A stretch of DNA of 64,000 nt, taken from the NCBI RefSeq assembly GCF_011386835.1, contig NC_088796.1, positions 85,891,968-85,955,967 of the forward strand, given 5' to 3'. The notes under the pieces were generated by a model that ran no database searches, had not been told where the DNA came from, and worked only from the letters and a program-made list of their open reading frames with translations. Position 1 is the stretch's first letter, and the number at the start of each line of letters is the position of its first letter. The stretch is from Chrysemys picta bellii. Its lineage: Eukaryota; Chordata; Testudines; Emydidae. Position numbers and translations under genes: made by a program. Shown here piece after piece: positions 1 through 11,215 of the stretch.

Positions 1-1389
1 TCATCTGTCTGTTTGTTTTTGTGCCTGCTTGATTTAAGTTTATAGTGTGGTCTGTTGGCGGGAGAGGGGAAACTGTGTGCTATGTATCGTGGCCTGCTAG
101 GTAAGACTGAGAGCTTCCTAACAAGGCTCTAGCCTGCCATCCTTTGATCTCTAATCCCTTTAGGATCACTTGATGAGGGACAAGGACTAACTCAGGGAGA
201 ACAGTAGTTTAAAAAGCCAGCTCCTAAGCAACCAGAAGAACCAGTGAATGGAAGCAGCAAACAGGAGAGTTTTGTGAGGGAGCATGAGAGCCAGATACAC
301 TTAATTGACATTCTCTAAACTTAAGCCAATAACCACCTGCCCCCCATGGGGAAAAAATACAGCATGCACAAAAGAACAAAAAAAAATAAAAATAAAAACC
401 AGCAAGAGTAAAATAATGCAGGCAGAAGTCTAGCAACAGAGTGAGGGCTATCCAGTTTACTGTACTGAATACAGCATGTATGACAGGTGGCATGTGCTGC
501 AAGCCCCTCCTGGTTCCCAAAGACAGAGTATGGCCTTTTGAGAGAAGAGTGGCTTAATTGGAGGAACTAAGGGAGAGACACTCAGAGTGGTCCTACCCCC
601 AGTCTGACAGGAGAAGGATGAAAGTCTCAGGAAAGGAGCTCGCAAGCTGGAGTGCAGGGAAATAGTCCCTTCATTGGGACCTTCCTTACAAATGATGTCA
701 TGGTATCCTCTCAGACTGATGATACCCATCTGTGGAAGAAAACCCCAGTTATTAGGAAGAGACAGGTAATAGTTATGGGAGGGATTTGATTTATTATCAC
801 ATGGTGAACTGCTGGGTTGCAGACCTCTTGAGATATGTAGACAGCTTTATGTGCAGTGCTGGGGAGGAGCCAGTGGTAGTGACATAAGAAAAGCTAGGAG
901 AGAGGTTCTGGAGGTCAAATTTAAGATGCTAGGAAAGAGATTATTGTTTAGGACTTGATGGTAGCAATCTCTGAAATGCTTCCAGTTCCACATGCAAGGC
1001 CAGTTAGTCACGCAAAACTATGGAGTCTCAATACGTTGATGGGACAATGGTGTTTGGAGAAAGGATTTAGCTATATTAGGACCTGGGGAAAAAGAGGCGC
1101 CAATAAAGGAAGTATGGACTTCACCTAAACCAAAATGGAACCAAACTGCTGGCATGTAGAATTAAAAAGGTCATAGAGGAGTTTTTAAACTCAGGGCTGG
1201 GGGAAAAGCCTACAGGTGTGGAGGAGCACACTGTTTAGACAGGCACATCCCTTATGGAAGGATTTATTTAAAAAGATACTCTGTATCCTAGTAAAGAGTA
1301 GAGAATAGAAATTGATCAAGTACAGGCAGGAATTGAAGAGAAACAGTCAAACAAGAGAGTCCCATTCAATTACATCACATGAAGGCAGA

Positions 1390-2131
1390 CAACTAAATAT
1401 TGACAAATTTTATAAGTGGTTGTATACAAATGCCAGAAGTCTAAATACTAAGATTGGTGAACTTGAATGTCTTTTATTAAAGGAGTGTATTGATATGATA
1501 GGCATCACAGAAACTTGGTGGAATGATGATAATCAATGGGACATGGTAATACCAGGGTGCAAAACACACAGGAATGTCAGAGTAGGTCATGCCATTGGAT
1601 GAGTAGAATTAAATGTGAAAGAAAGCATAGTCAAATATAGTAAAAATCTTAAAGGAATCAAACCAATAGGATCTCAATGGTAGAAATTCCATGCTTGAAT
1701 AATAAGAGTATAGCAGTAGGAATATCTACCAACACCTGACCAGGATGGTGACAAGTAATTGTGAAATGCTCAGTGAGATTAGAGAGGTGACAAAAAAACA
1801 GAAAACTGAATAATAATGGGGGATTTCAACTATTCTCGGATTGACTGGGGACATATAAGCTCAGGACAGGATTCTGAGAATATACAGCACTAATGATGGC
1901 TTCTTGGAGCAGCTAGTCCTGGAACCCACACAGGGAGAGGCAATTTTTGATTTAATCCTAAGTGGTGCACAGGATCTGGTCCAAGAGGTAAACATTCCTC
2001 AAGAGCTCGGTAATAGGAACCATAATGTAATTAAATTTAACATCCTTGTAGGAAGGAAAATACTAAAGAAACCTATCACAGAAGCATTTTTTCTTCAAAA
2101 AGGGGAACTACCCAAAAATAAAACTAGTTAA
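1390..2131 (+). pseudogene. CR1 ORF2 apurinic-like endonuclease remnant
   Basis: The remnant starts with a YTNARSLNTKIGELE stretch, the typical N-terminus of CR1-clade APE endonucleases. It is followed by DMIGITETWW, which carries the catalytic ITE(T) motif. A frameshift follows near 1602. In another frame, from about 1904, LEPTQGEAIFDLILS and LGNRNHNVIKFNI match the end of the endonuclease domain; the family has a conserved SDH here, but this copy reads RNH. The loss of that motif, the internal stops and the frame changes show it is dead. Confidence 0.8.
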
Positions 2132-2719
2132 ACACATATAAAAAGGAACAGTCACAAGAGTGAAATGCCTGCAAACTGCATGGATACTTTTTAAACACAC
2201 TGTAATAGGAAGCTCACACTATATGTATACCACCCCACACAAAAATCACAAAACAAAACAAAAACAAAAACAAAAAAAAACCACACAACACAACAAGTAA
2301 TAGGACCAAAAAGTGCCACAATAGCTAAACTACAGAGCAAAAAAGAGTCAAGTAGAGACAAAATGACATCTTAAAAACTGGAAGTCAAATCCTAATGAGA
2401 AAAATAGAAAGGAGCATAAACTCTGGAAAGTCAAGTTTAAAAGTATAATTAGGCAGTCTATCGAACAATTTGAAGGGCAACTAGCAAAATGACACAAAAA
2501 AATTATCATCACAGGCAGGAAGCCAGTCAAACAATCAGTGGGGCCAATGGATGATCAAGGTGCTAAAAGAGTACTCAAGTAAGACAAGGCTGTTATGGAG
2601 AAGCTAAATAAATTCATTGCATCGGTTTTCACTGAAGAAAATGTGATGGAGACTCCCCCAGCAAAGCCATTCTTTTTAGGAGACAAATCTAACAATATAT
2701 AAACCTACAAATTAGTTGT

Positions 2720-3083
2720 CTAGAGGATCCAGAGGATAGCGTACTTGGACTCTCAGAAAGCCTTTGATGAGGTTCTTCACCAAAGGCTCTTAAGCAGTCA
2801 CGGAATAAGAAAGAACGTACTCTCATGAATCAGTTAAAAGCTAGGAAACAAAAGGGTAGAAATAAAGGGTCAGTTTTCATTAGTGGAGGGAAACAGAGTC
2901 CCACCAAGGATCTGTACTGGGACCAATGCCGTCCAACGTATTCATTAATGATCTGGAAAAAGGGCTAAACAGTGAGGAGACAAAGTTTGCAGCTGATACA
3001 AAACGACTCAAGATAATTAAGTTCAAAGCTGCATATGAAGAGTTACAAAGAGATTTCACAAAACTGGGTGACTGGGCAAAGTA
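2720..3083 (+). pseudogene. CR1 ORF2 reverse-transcriptase remnant
   Basis: Bases 2745-2830 translate to an LDSQKAFDEVLHQRLL-like string, matching the RT motif LDFQKAFDKVPHQRLL. After frame breaks, 2890-3083 reads as the following palm and thumb part: the SVLGP and FINDLEKGLN equivalents, then KFAADT in place of the catalytic FADDTK. The catalytic aspartate pair is damaged. This segment is fused to the endonuclease-linker part by the internal deletion. Confidence 0.75.
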
Positions 3084-3145
3084 ATGCACATTGGAAAACA
3101 TAATCCCAACTACACATACAAAACAATGGGTTCTAAATTAGCTGT

Positions 3146-5004
3146 GAGTTTTCAGTTTGAATTTTGCCCACACTTGTGAGCTAGGAAAGTATTACCATCA
3201 CCAATAATAATCTCTGTGCTAAGTGACTTTCCCTAGTTACACACGAATGATGTGGCACAGTCAGGAAAGGAACATGCAACTCCTAAATCCCACTCCAATG
3301 TCTTAATTGAAAGAGCATCTTTCCTACTGTTAGTATTTGCACCAACCCATGAACGGATCATTAACTGCAGCCCCCCCCCCCCCCCGCAACACCCCAAAAC
3401 AACAACAACAAAAAACTGTGCACCTAAAACACTTTTTAAATGCATAATTTGGTGTTCTGCTTTCCAGGATCACCAAGAGATGGGCATAGGACCCTTCCTT
3501 CAAAGACTGTCTCACTGAAAAAGCCGGACGTCTGAAAGAAGTGGAATCTAAACTGACAGATAAGATAACTCCAACACAGTAAAATAATCTACAAAATGAA
3601 ACAAAGTTGATGGGAAAAGAATATGATCAGCATCAAGGACTACGCTGACCCCTAAAAAGCTGGAGGTGGGAAAGCACAGTAATTGCTTATCTGTGCAGTT
3701 CAGTATATTCCCTATAACTCTCACAAGAGTGAGTGCCTTCATATACATTTCTCTTCGTATCTAAGTGACAATGGGGAGCTAAAAGAAGCAACTGTATGTT
3801 CTGGGACTTGGCACTGACTACAAACGTTTAACAGGCTAATCATTCTGCATAGTGGCAGAATGATAGCTTTAAAAAAAAAAAATTAAAGTTAGGACTGGTA
3901 TTCCTAAGCAGCAAAAAGGCAAATTTGACATAGAATGATTCATGATAAGGTAACGACACTAAAGATTTGTTCAACAATAAAATTTGTGGAGCATGTTAAT
4001 TTAATGGTTAGTACAAAGTTTAGTTATCAAGATTTATAGCATCCTTCAGTGAATCTGGCAAACAAATACCATACAAGAAAACTTCTTCATTTAACACTAT
4101 TAGTTTAAATCATAGCTTTGAATGATTCGTGACCTACTGTTTGAAATATTTATGTTCAAAAGCCATGTGAATTGGAAGTATCTCTTATAATAAAAGAGAA
4201 GAAAATTGCTATAGCCATGCCAAAAGACATTAAAATAGTAAATAAATTGATTTAAAACTGTTGTCTCCCCTAGACACAATGCATCTGGATTGAAATGCTA
4301 ATTCATATGCAATAGTATTTTTGACTCCTGAATTTTTCACTGAATTCAAAATTGTCATTTTGAAAGCTAGCTAGTGTCACTTTCGGACAGTCATGTTTCA
4401 CTGACATTGCCCATCCTGTAGTAATATAGTTCAACTACCGTGCTCCACTTCCAATGAACAGGAGCAAACGGGCTGGTTGAGAAGCAAATAATCCATTTCT
4501 CTCTTCAAAGTGGGTTCTTAACTTTGAATAAAATAAGATACACTAAGAAGAGAATACCAAGAAGAGAAAAGCAAAATCAGGAAACAGAAATCAAGCAGCT
4601 TTTCACCTGGGAATAACTAAGGATCTGTCCCCCTATATGGGTCTGACCTTGAAATGTTTTTGTGCTCAGATCTCTCATTGAGGCCAATAAGATTTTCTAC
4701 GCTGATTGATTGCGGGTTTAGGCCTAGACAGCACTCTCAAGAAATAAAATTGTCAATGGTGATAAAGCATTATATACAAAATCATGATACAATTTGTGCT
4801 GTGGGAAAAAAATCTTATTGTAGCATATCAATAAGTGTTTAAATGTATTAGAACTTCATCTTAAATACCTGAAATACAATATTAATTGAATGCATAAAAT
4901 AGAATATTTGAGAAATGTATATGTTCTAATCTGACATGCAATATAGCCAATTGATTCATTCTGATACCCCATTCATTTATATCATAGCCTATTATACAAC
5001 TCCA
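3146..5004. other. AT-rich sequence without recognisable genes
   Basis: I see no supported coding sequence. The stretch holds a 15-base C run at 3371-3385, a short A run near 3870-3881 and otherwise ordinary AT-rich sequence. The short open frames on both strands overlap the homopolymer and look fortuitous. Confidence 0.5.
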
Positions 5005-5247
5005 AAGAACTAGATAAATTCATGGAGGATAGGTACATCAATGGCTATTAGTCAGGATGGGCAGAAATGGTGTCCCTAGCCTCTGTTTGCGAGAAGCTGG
5101 GAAATGAGTGACAGTGGATGGATCACTTGATGATTACCTGGTCTGTTCATTCCCTCTGGGGGCACGTGGCATTGGCCACTGTTGGAAGACAGGATACTGG
5201 GCTAGATGGACCTTTGGTCTGAACCAGTAGGGCCATTCTTATGTTCA
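5005..5247 (+). mobile_element. CR1 LINE 3' end
   Basis: The sequence matches the 3' end of turtle CR1. It begins within the last ORF2 codons (tagataaattcatggagga), passes through the 3' UTR and ends with the characteristic tail: an aggatactgggctagatgg segment, tttggtctga and then ggccattcttatgttc. It is 5' truncated, as most CR1 copies are. A closely similar copy lies at 54985-55175. Confidence 0.85.
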
Positions 5248-6369
5248 GAGTTAGGGAAGGAGTTGTTGAGCCATTGACCATTTTACTCTTTTATATAGGC
5301 TTCTAAAAACATAGCATCTGATTCTCCACTGCCTTGCACTTTGTGGAGTCATTTCCACCTTTGCAATGTGGATGGGTAAGGCCAGAATGTAGCACTTAAA
5401 TTCCACTTCAGCCTTTTCTGGGTTATACAATGGTGACAAAAATACACTTTTATTGAAAACAAGACAAGCCTCTTTTAAAAAACTGAATTTATCACCTGAT
5501 ATTTTCAAATGGGCTTGTTCTGGATAGGTCCTTTCATTAGTTGAAAATTATATATAACATTTAAAGTTTAAAATTTAAACACTCGAGTTTCATCCCTGAG
5601 CAGTAATACCTTTGGCTGCTTTGGGAAACTATGATGCTAGCTGCAACTTTCATGGTAAAATTAACTCCTTTACATATGGCAAGCTCAAATGTAGTGTACT
5701 TGTTACAGCCCATATAAACCAATAATTCCACCATGGAAAACGTCAGGCCAAAAAATAATTGTTCTGATAGTTCAAACATGTAAACAAAAACAAAACAAAA
5801 AAACAGGTTATGGTGAAAATGTTGATGTAACAATGACTATATAGTTTTTGCTATTGGGAAAAGACTATAAACGGGGCATAATCCTGTAGTTTTTGCACAC
5901 CTAAAACGCCTAATGACTTCATGCCCACTGTTCATGCCCAGCATTTTTCAGTTCCACTGTTCTTCTGGATCACTTTAGCGACAGGTAAAGGTAGTTTATG
6001 ACATACAAAATATTGTTTATTGGACATTTCACATTTGTTTAATTTACTGTGGTCAGAGTTTATTTGCTCCATTGGAGACAAAGACGATACAGATCCCCAG
6101 AATGTCTAATTTAATTCTTCATGGGGGATGACAGGGCAAAGAGCTTTCTAGGTTTAACAGCACTGCCTTTTATTGATTGTTGTGTTGTATGCACTTGGGA
6201 TTTGTGTGTGTTTTTTGCATGTTGAATTGTATTGTTTGTACCACTGTCTTTAGTAATCTGTTTAACCTGTGTGTGCTGCACAGAGGAGAGGTGAAGGACT
6301 GGAGAATCTATTTTTCACCTCCATTAGATATAGGTACTTTTTCCATAACCAGACACAGCCTGTGACTAT
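5248..6369. other. AT-rich sequence without recognisable genes
   Basis: Nothing here can be supported as coding. The short minus-strand open frames at 5251-5833 have no recognisable motif and no splice or promoter context. Confidence 0.45.
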
Positions 6370-6515
6370 TCCAGAGGAAGAGCCTTACCCTCATTTTACA
6401 GATAGAGAATCTGAGATGCAAAGACTTATTTATCCAAATTCCCATGGTGAGCCAATGGCAGAGCTGATAGTAGAACCCGAGAATCCTGCCTCCTCGTTTG
6501 CCCTACTCTAGTGAC
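6370..6515 (-). repeat. MIR-like SINE fragment
   Basis: Read on the + strand, this has the antisense MIR pattern: cattttacagatagagaatctgagatgcaaag, then a 'ccaatggcagagctgatag' segment and 'gaacccgag'. MIR-type SINEs are ancient amniote tRNA-derived SINEs. The copy is very diverged and lacks the tRNA-like head, so the assignment rests on this core only. Confidence 0.5.
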
Positions 6516-6659
6516 ATATTCCTGTAACATACCACTTTTGAAAGGTGTTACAGGACAGGAACAAAACAGGACACTAGAAAAAGCCCAGCAGGTGTGGGGG
6601 AGAGAAAGGGAGGAGGAGGACACAGACAGTCTTACTCCTAGGTTTTGTAGTTGCTTAAT

Positions 6660-7312
6660 GAAACATTGAGATTATGAGCACAAAAGGAACTACCCCTACT
6701 CCTATCCACTCAGGGCCTCCCCAAGTCAGACTGAGAATTTTCAGTTTGGAAAAGAGATGACTAAGGGGGATATATAATAGAGATCTATAAAATAATGACA
6801 GATTATCGAGAAAGTAAGTGTTATTTACTCCTTCACAGATCACAAGACCCAGGGGATCACCCAATAGGCAGTAGGTTTAAAACAAACAAAAGGAAGTACT
6901 TCTAAACATCACACAGAGCCATTGTGTGGAACACATTGCCAGGGGATGTTGTGAAGGCCAAAACTATAACAGGGTTCAAAAAAGAATTAGATAAATTCAC
7001 GGAGGAGAGGTTCATCAATAGCTATTAGCCAAGATGGTCAGGGATGCAATGCTCTGGATGTCCTTAGACCCTGAAAAAAGAAAAAAGGGATGGATCAGTA
7101 GGATTGCCTGAAGAAAGAACAGGAGTACTTGTGGCACCGGTGCCACAAGTACTCCTGTTCTTTTTGCGGATACAGACTAACACAGCTGCTACTCTGAAAC
7201 CTAGGATTGCCTGTTAATTCCCCCCCGGATTGGCCGTTGTTGGAAGAGAGGATATTGGGTTAGATGGAACATTGGTCTGACCCAATATGGCCATTTTTAT
7301 GTTCCAGTGAGA
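6660..7312 (+). mobile_element. CR1 LINE 3' end, split by a Penelope-like insertion
   Basis: The copy covers the end of ORF2 and the 3' UTR of a CR1. The pattern begins around a gaaaagagatgactaaggg segment (the LEKRRLRGD region). It runs through tggaacacattgccagggga and ttagataaattcacggagga to the terminal gatattgggttagatgg, ttggtctgacc and ggccatttttatgttc. A 91-bp foreign insert at 7111-7201 interrupts the 3' UTR and is flanked by a 12-bp duplication of CR1 sequence, so the CR1 predates the insertion. The 3' end lies only a few bases from the 3' end of the oppositely oriented CR1 at 7318. Confidence 0.85.
7111..7201 (+). mobile_element. Minimal Penelope-like element: 50-bp perfect palindrome plus tail
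   Basis: The insert consists of a loopless perfect palindrome (7114-7163) built of two head-on copies of AAAGAACAGGAGTACTTGTG plus GCACC, followed by a 38-base unique tail that includes gcggatacagactaacac. The same arm and tail sequence bounds the larger elements at 27479-27980 and, in diverged form, 20376-21645. Twelve-base direct repeats (taggattgcctg, 7099-7110 and 7202-7213) flank it as a target-site duplication inside a CR1. It has no coding capacity. It looks like an extreme 5'-truncated member of the same Penelope-like family. Confidence 0.8.
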
Positions 7313-7876
7313 ATAACAGTCATTTACCACATAAGAACCAGGACCAGCTAGACCTAGATTACACTTGACCGGTGTTTGTCCAGCCTATTTTTAAAAACCT
7401 CCAATGATGTTTTGAAGCTCCTTTGAAGCCTATTCCAGAAATTAACTACTCATAGTTGAAAAGTTTTTTTTTCTAATATCTAACCTAAGTCTCCCTAGCT
7501 TCAGATTAAATCCATTACTTCTTGATCTACTTTCAGTGGACATGGAGAACAATTAATCAGAGTCTCCTTTATAACAGCTCTTAATGTATTTGAAGACTGC
7601 TATCAGGTCAACCCTCAATCTTCTTTTCTCAAGACTAAGCATACCCAATTGGTTATCTAATCCTGCTTTTTTTTTTTTTTGTTCTCCTCTGAACTTTTTC
7701 CATTTATCCAAATATTTCCTAAAGTGTGGTACCCAGAACTGGACACAATACTCCAGCTGAGGCCTCTCCAGTCCAGAGTAAAGTGGAACAATTACCTTCT
7801 GTACCTTACATATGACACCACTGTTAATACACTCCAGAATATTAGCCTTTTTTTCAACTGTATCACATTAACTCAT

Positions 7877-8134
7877 TCAATCTGTGATCCACTCCAGATC
7901 CTTTACAGCAGAACTACCACTTAGCCAGTTATTCCCCATTTTATAGCTGGGCATTTGATTTTTCCTTCCTAAGTGAAGTGCTTTGTACTCGTCTTCACTT
8001 AATTGCCTTTTGTTGATTTCAGACCAATTCTCTAATTTGTCAGAGTCATTTTGAATTTTAATTCTGTCCTCCAAAGTGTTTGAAACCCTTTCCAGTTTGG
8101 TGTCATTTACAAATTTTATGAGTAAACTCTCCAC
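7877..8134 (-). pseudogene. CR1 reverse-transcriptase thumb remnant
   Basis: The open stretch reads KFVNDTKLERVSNTLEDRI and then LEKWSEINKxxF-like and LHLGRKNQ-like segments, matching the CR1 RT region after the catalytic FADDTK motif. Here the DD pair has become ND, so the catalytic site is lost. It lies in the correct order downstream of the 8236-8424 segment on the - strand. Confidence 0.75.
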
Positions 8135-8235
8135 TCAGTCATCCAAGTCGTTAATGAAAATATTGAATACCAGACCCAGGACTGACCCCTATGAGACTCA
8201 ACTAGATACTAATTTTGACAGGGGACTATTGATAG

Positions 8236-8424
8236 TTACTCTGATAGTGGTTTTTCCAGGCAGTTTACCCACCTTATAGTAATTTCACCTAGACCACACT
8301 TCCCTAGTTTGTTTATGAGAATGTCATATGGTACTATGTCAAAAGCTTTACTAAAATGAAGATATATCACCTCTACTGTTTCTCCCCTCCCCCCATACAT
8401 TAGGCCGGCCGGTAACCCTGTCAA
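8236..8424 (-). pseudogene. CR1 reverse-transcriptase remnant (FSKAFDIVPY)
   Basis: The translated stretch contains VEVIYLHFSKAFDIVPYDIL, matching the RT motif VDVIYLDFSKAFDTVPHDIL. It is followed by an LGKCGLGEITIRWV segment, equivalent to LxxYGLxxxTVRWI. The conserved catalytic aspartate of LDFSKAFD is replaced by histidine (LHFSKAFD). It belongs to the antisense CR1 copy. Confidence 0.75.
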
Positions 8425-9212
8425 AGAAGAAAACTAAGTTGGTTTGCCATGAGTGACAAATACATGCTAGCTCTCCCTTATAACCCTGTTATCCTCCCAG
8501 TCCTTACAAACTGATTGTTTAATAATTTGCTCCAGTATTTTCCCAAGTATTAAAGTTATTCTGACTGGTCTATAATTTTCTGGGACCTCTTTGTTCCCCT
8601 TTTAAAAAGTATGTTCTATGTTTGCCTTCCTCTAGTCTTCTGGGACCTCACGTGTCCTGCACAAGTTCTTGAAGCAATCTCAGAACTGTCAGCAATTATC
8701 TTCAACAAGTTCTTTAAGTATCCTAGGATGAATTTTATCAGACCCTGCTGATATGAATACATCTAACTTTTCAAAATATTCTTTAACCAGTTCTTGAGCT
8801 ATTTTGGCTTGAGTTCCTTCCCCCCTATTGTTAATAGTGTGTTGAGTGTCCAATCATCATTAACGTTTTAAATGATGGCTGAAACAAAATAGGCACTGAA
8901 TACCTCAGCCTTCTTCATGTCATCTGTTATTAGCTCTCCTTCTCTGCTAAATAGAGGACTTACACTTTTTTCATCTTTCTCTAGCTTCTAATGTATTTAA
9001 AGAACCTCTTCTTATTGACTTATGTCCCTTGCTAGGTGTAACTCATTTTGTGCCTTAGCCTTTCTGGTTTTGTCCCTATACGCTTGTGCATATTCTTTTG
9101 TACGCCTCCGTAGCAATTCGTCTTTGGTTTTCATTTTTTGTAGGATTCCTTTTTAATTTTCAGGTAATTAAAGAGCTCCTGGTGGTGCCATATTGGCATC
9201 TTCATATTCTTC

Positions 9213-9518
9213 CTATCTTTCCTTCATATCAGGATAGTTTGTAGTTGTGCTTTTAATGTTGTCCCTGAGAAAATGCCAGCTTTTCTGAACTCCTTTATTC
9301 CTTAGATTTTGTTCCATGGGGACCTTGCTTACTAGTTCTCTGAGTTGGTTAATGTCTCCTTTTTTGAGGTCCATTGTTATTTTCCTGTTACTCCTTCCTT
9401 TCGTTAGAACAACAAAATGTATCATTTCAGAATCACTTTCACCCAAATTGCTTTCCACATTCAGAGCCTCACATGTAATGTTCTTAATGTGCTTTACTAT
9501 ATTATTTTCTTTTATCAT
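9213..9518 (-). pseudogene. CR1 ORF2 endonuclease-RT linker remnant
   Basis: The 101-codon open stretch contains LGESDSEMIHFVV, which aligns with the CR1 endonuclease terminus (SDHEMVEF). It is followed by the linker signature, with LRELVSKVPME and KGVQKSWHFLRDNI matching the LxxLxxxIPW and GVQESW positions known in CR1 linkers. The catalytic SDH is changed to SDS. This is the most intact stretch of this antisense copy, but it is bounded by stops. Confidence 0.75.
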
Positions 9519-9520
9519 CT

Positions 9521-9955
9521 TACCACATCATATCTCCAGGAGATCTGGAACAGACTATACAAACATGTAATTTTCACTTTTACTGAACTGTACTTGTCTC
9601 TTGACAATGGTTTTAATAATTCACAATTAATTACAAGATATGCATCTATTAATTCTTTCAACCCTACAGGAGGTAACTAGTATTATTGCTCAAGAAACAA
9701 CTTAATTAATTAACAGTTAAATGCTGTAGTAAATCATATAGCCCTTATACAGAATACATAATGGGAACATTTAAGAAACTTTCAGTTATATAAAACATGA
9801 TATTAATATTGGACACAAACTGTTAAAAGAACATAAGTAAGCTTGCAAAGTCAAACACTCAAAAGTTAGGAAACACTAGACCTCTGCCACTTGAGCTAAC
9901 AGACTCTCTGATAGCAGTAGTAGGTTATCATCCTCTATGTGGATCAGCACTAGAG
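9521..9955. other. AT-rich sequence without recognisable genes
   Basis: Nothing is recognisable here. The short + strand frames around 9417-9680 overlap the antisense CR1 end and are fortuitous. Confidence 0.45.
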
Positions 9956-11215
9956 GGGGGTGATACACTTGGCCAGTGGGTTTCACAGATCTTTGCTGGC
10001 AGCCGAGAAATGGGGAGACTCAGGAATCACGGATTTCATTCTGGGCTCGGGAGAGAAGTGTGCACAGATTCATCTGCTCATTCCTCCCAAACATGGTTCT
10101 CCCCATCTCCTGCAACCTGCCCTGTCCCGTGTCTTCCTCTGCCTGACTCCTTAACCCATTCCCACTCTCCTCACCTAGTCAGTCAGTCTCCACTCCTCAA
10201 ACTTTTATCTGAGTCCCAGTTTCCTTGCCCAGCCATTTTTAATTACCCCTGCCTCGACCCAGCTCCTTTCCCCCAATCTTCTTGCTGAGCCAGTTCTAGT
10301 CCCTCCTCTCTTCCTGGCATCTGATCCAACCTGCCTCCCATTCCCTCCACACATCCTGGCATCCTATTGCCCCTTCCTTCCACCAACACTCCCCAACCCC
10401 ATTGAATCTCCCTCCCCAGGCTCTACATCCAATCTTAGTGTCTCATCTCCCTTCCCAAGCTCCTCATTCCAGTCATCTCCAACCAATCTGAATTTCCCCC
10501 TCACATTCCAATGCCTGGTCAGATCTATTTTCCCTCTCGCCTCACCCCATCCCACTCTAAGTTCCACTATCCTTCCCAACCCGTCCCCATCTCCACCCTT
10601 TCACCCTAACTCCCAATTCCACTCTCTTCCCCATGAGGCTCCAGCCCCGCTTTCTCCCACATCCCCCAACTTCAGGTGGCCTGGGCCCAGCAGCGGGGGG
10701 AAAGGGGGGAGGAAGGGGAGAGTCATTGACAGCATCTCCCTGCTTCCAGTTCCACTGTCCAGACCTGAACCCAGCATAGTATACAGTAACCCAGAGCTGG
10801 TATTGCAGGGAACATCCTACTTAGCCCCAGGCAGGAGCATTCTCAGTGTGGTTGGAATCTTTAAGGAGTTTATCTGCTAAAATCTAAGAAGTCTGAGCAA
10901 GTGCAAACTGTAATTTTTCAAAGGTTTATAATTTGGGCAGATTCTCACAGGACAGCACAAAGTATATCCCTGACACAAAGGCACCATCCTACCAAAATTC
11001 AAATCCCAGCTCCAAAGCTTAGACACACGCAGGAATTTTTTTGTTTGTTTGTTTTTAATACAGTTGCCAGAAATTTTTAACCTGGGTAAAAGAACATTTT
11101 TCACTTGCCTTGCTCTTGGAAATGGCTGAGCCATTTTGGCTATTCCCCCCCCCCCCCCCCCCCAAAATCAGGGGGAGGTAGACATGTAAAATTTCAGCTG
11201 AAATAGATTGGCAAA
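9956..11215. repeat. Pyrimidine-biased dispersed repeat of unknown class
   Basis: From about 10100 to 10640 the + strand is strikingly C/T-rich. It is made of loosely repeated blocks of the CTCCCCA, CCAGT and TTCCC type. A purine-rich block follows near 10695-10720 and a 19-base C run lies at 11145-11163. The section at 10910-11140 has the look of a dispersed amniote repeat, but I cannot name its family from this window alone. No coding sequence is supported. Confidence 0.4.

Larger units (their letters stand above)
1..3145 (+). mobile_element. CR1 LINE relic, 5' region through partial ORF2, internally deleted
   Basis: This is a decayed sense-strand CR1 retrotransposon copy. From about 1080 the DNA reads as CR1 5' sequence leading into the endonuclease start near 1390. 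It continues through the endonuclease and linker to about 2690, then jumps directly to late reverse-transcriptase sequence at about 2720 and stops near 3145. Most of the RT fingers and palm are therefore missing, as is the 3' end with its usual tail. Many stops and frameshifts break the frame. Bases 1-1080 lie upstream of the recognisable part and are assigned to the same element only tentatively. The junction near 2690-2720 marks an internal deletion. Confidence 0.8.
7318..9520 (-). mobile_element. Antisense CR1 LINE (endonuclease end through 3' region)
   Basis: A long antisense CR1 copy. Reading the - strand from 9520 downward, it holds the end of the endonuclease and linker (9213-9518), RT fragments at 8236-8424 and 7877-8134, and the ORF2 C-terminus and 3' portion down to about 7318. 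The subfamily differs from the CR1 copies at 5005 and 34211, because the 3' part lacks the usual ggtctgacccagta tail. Frames are broken many times. No target duplication is evident. Confidence 0.8.
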
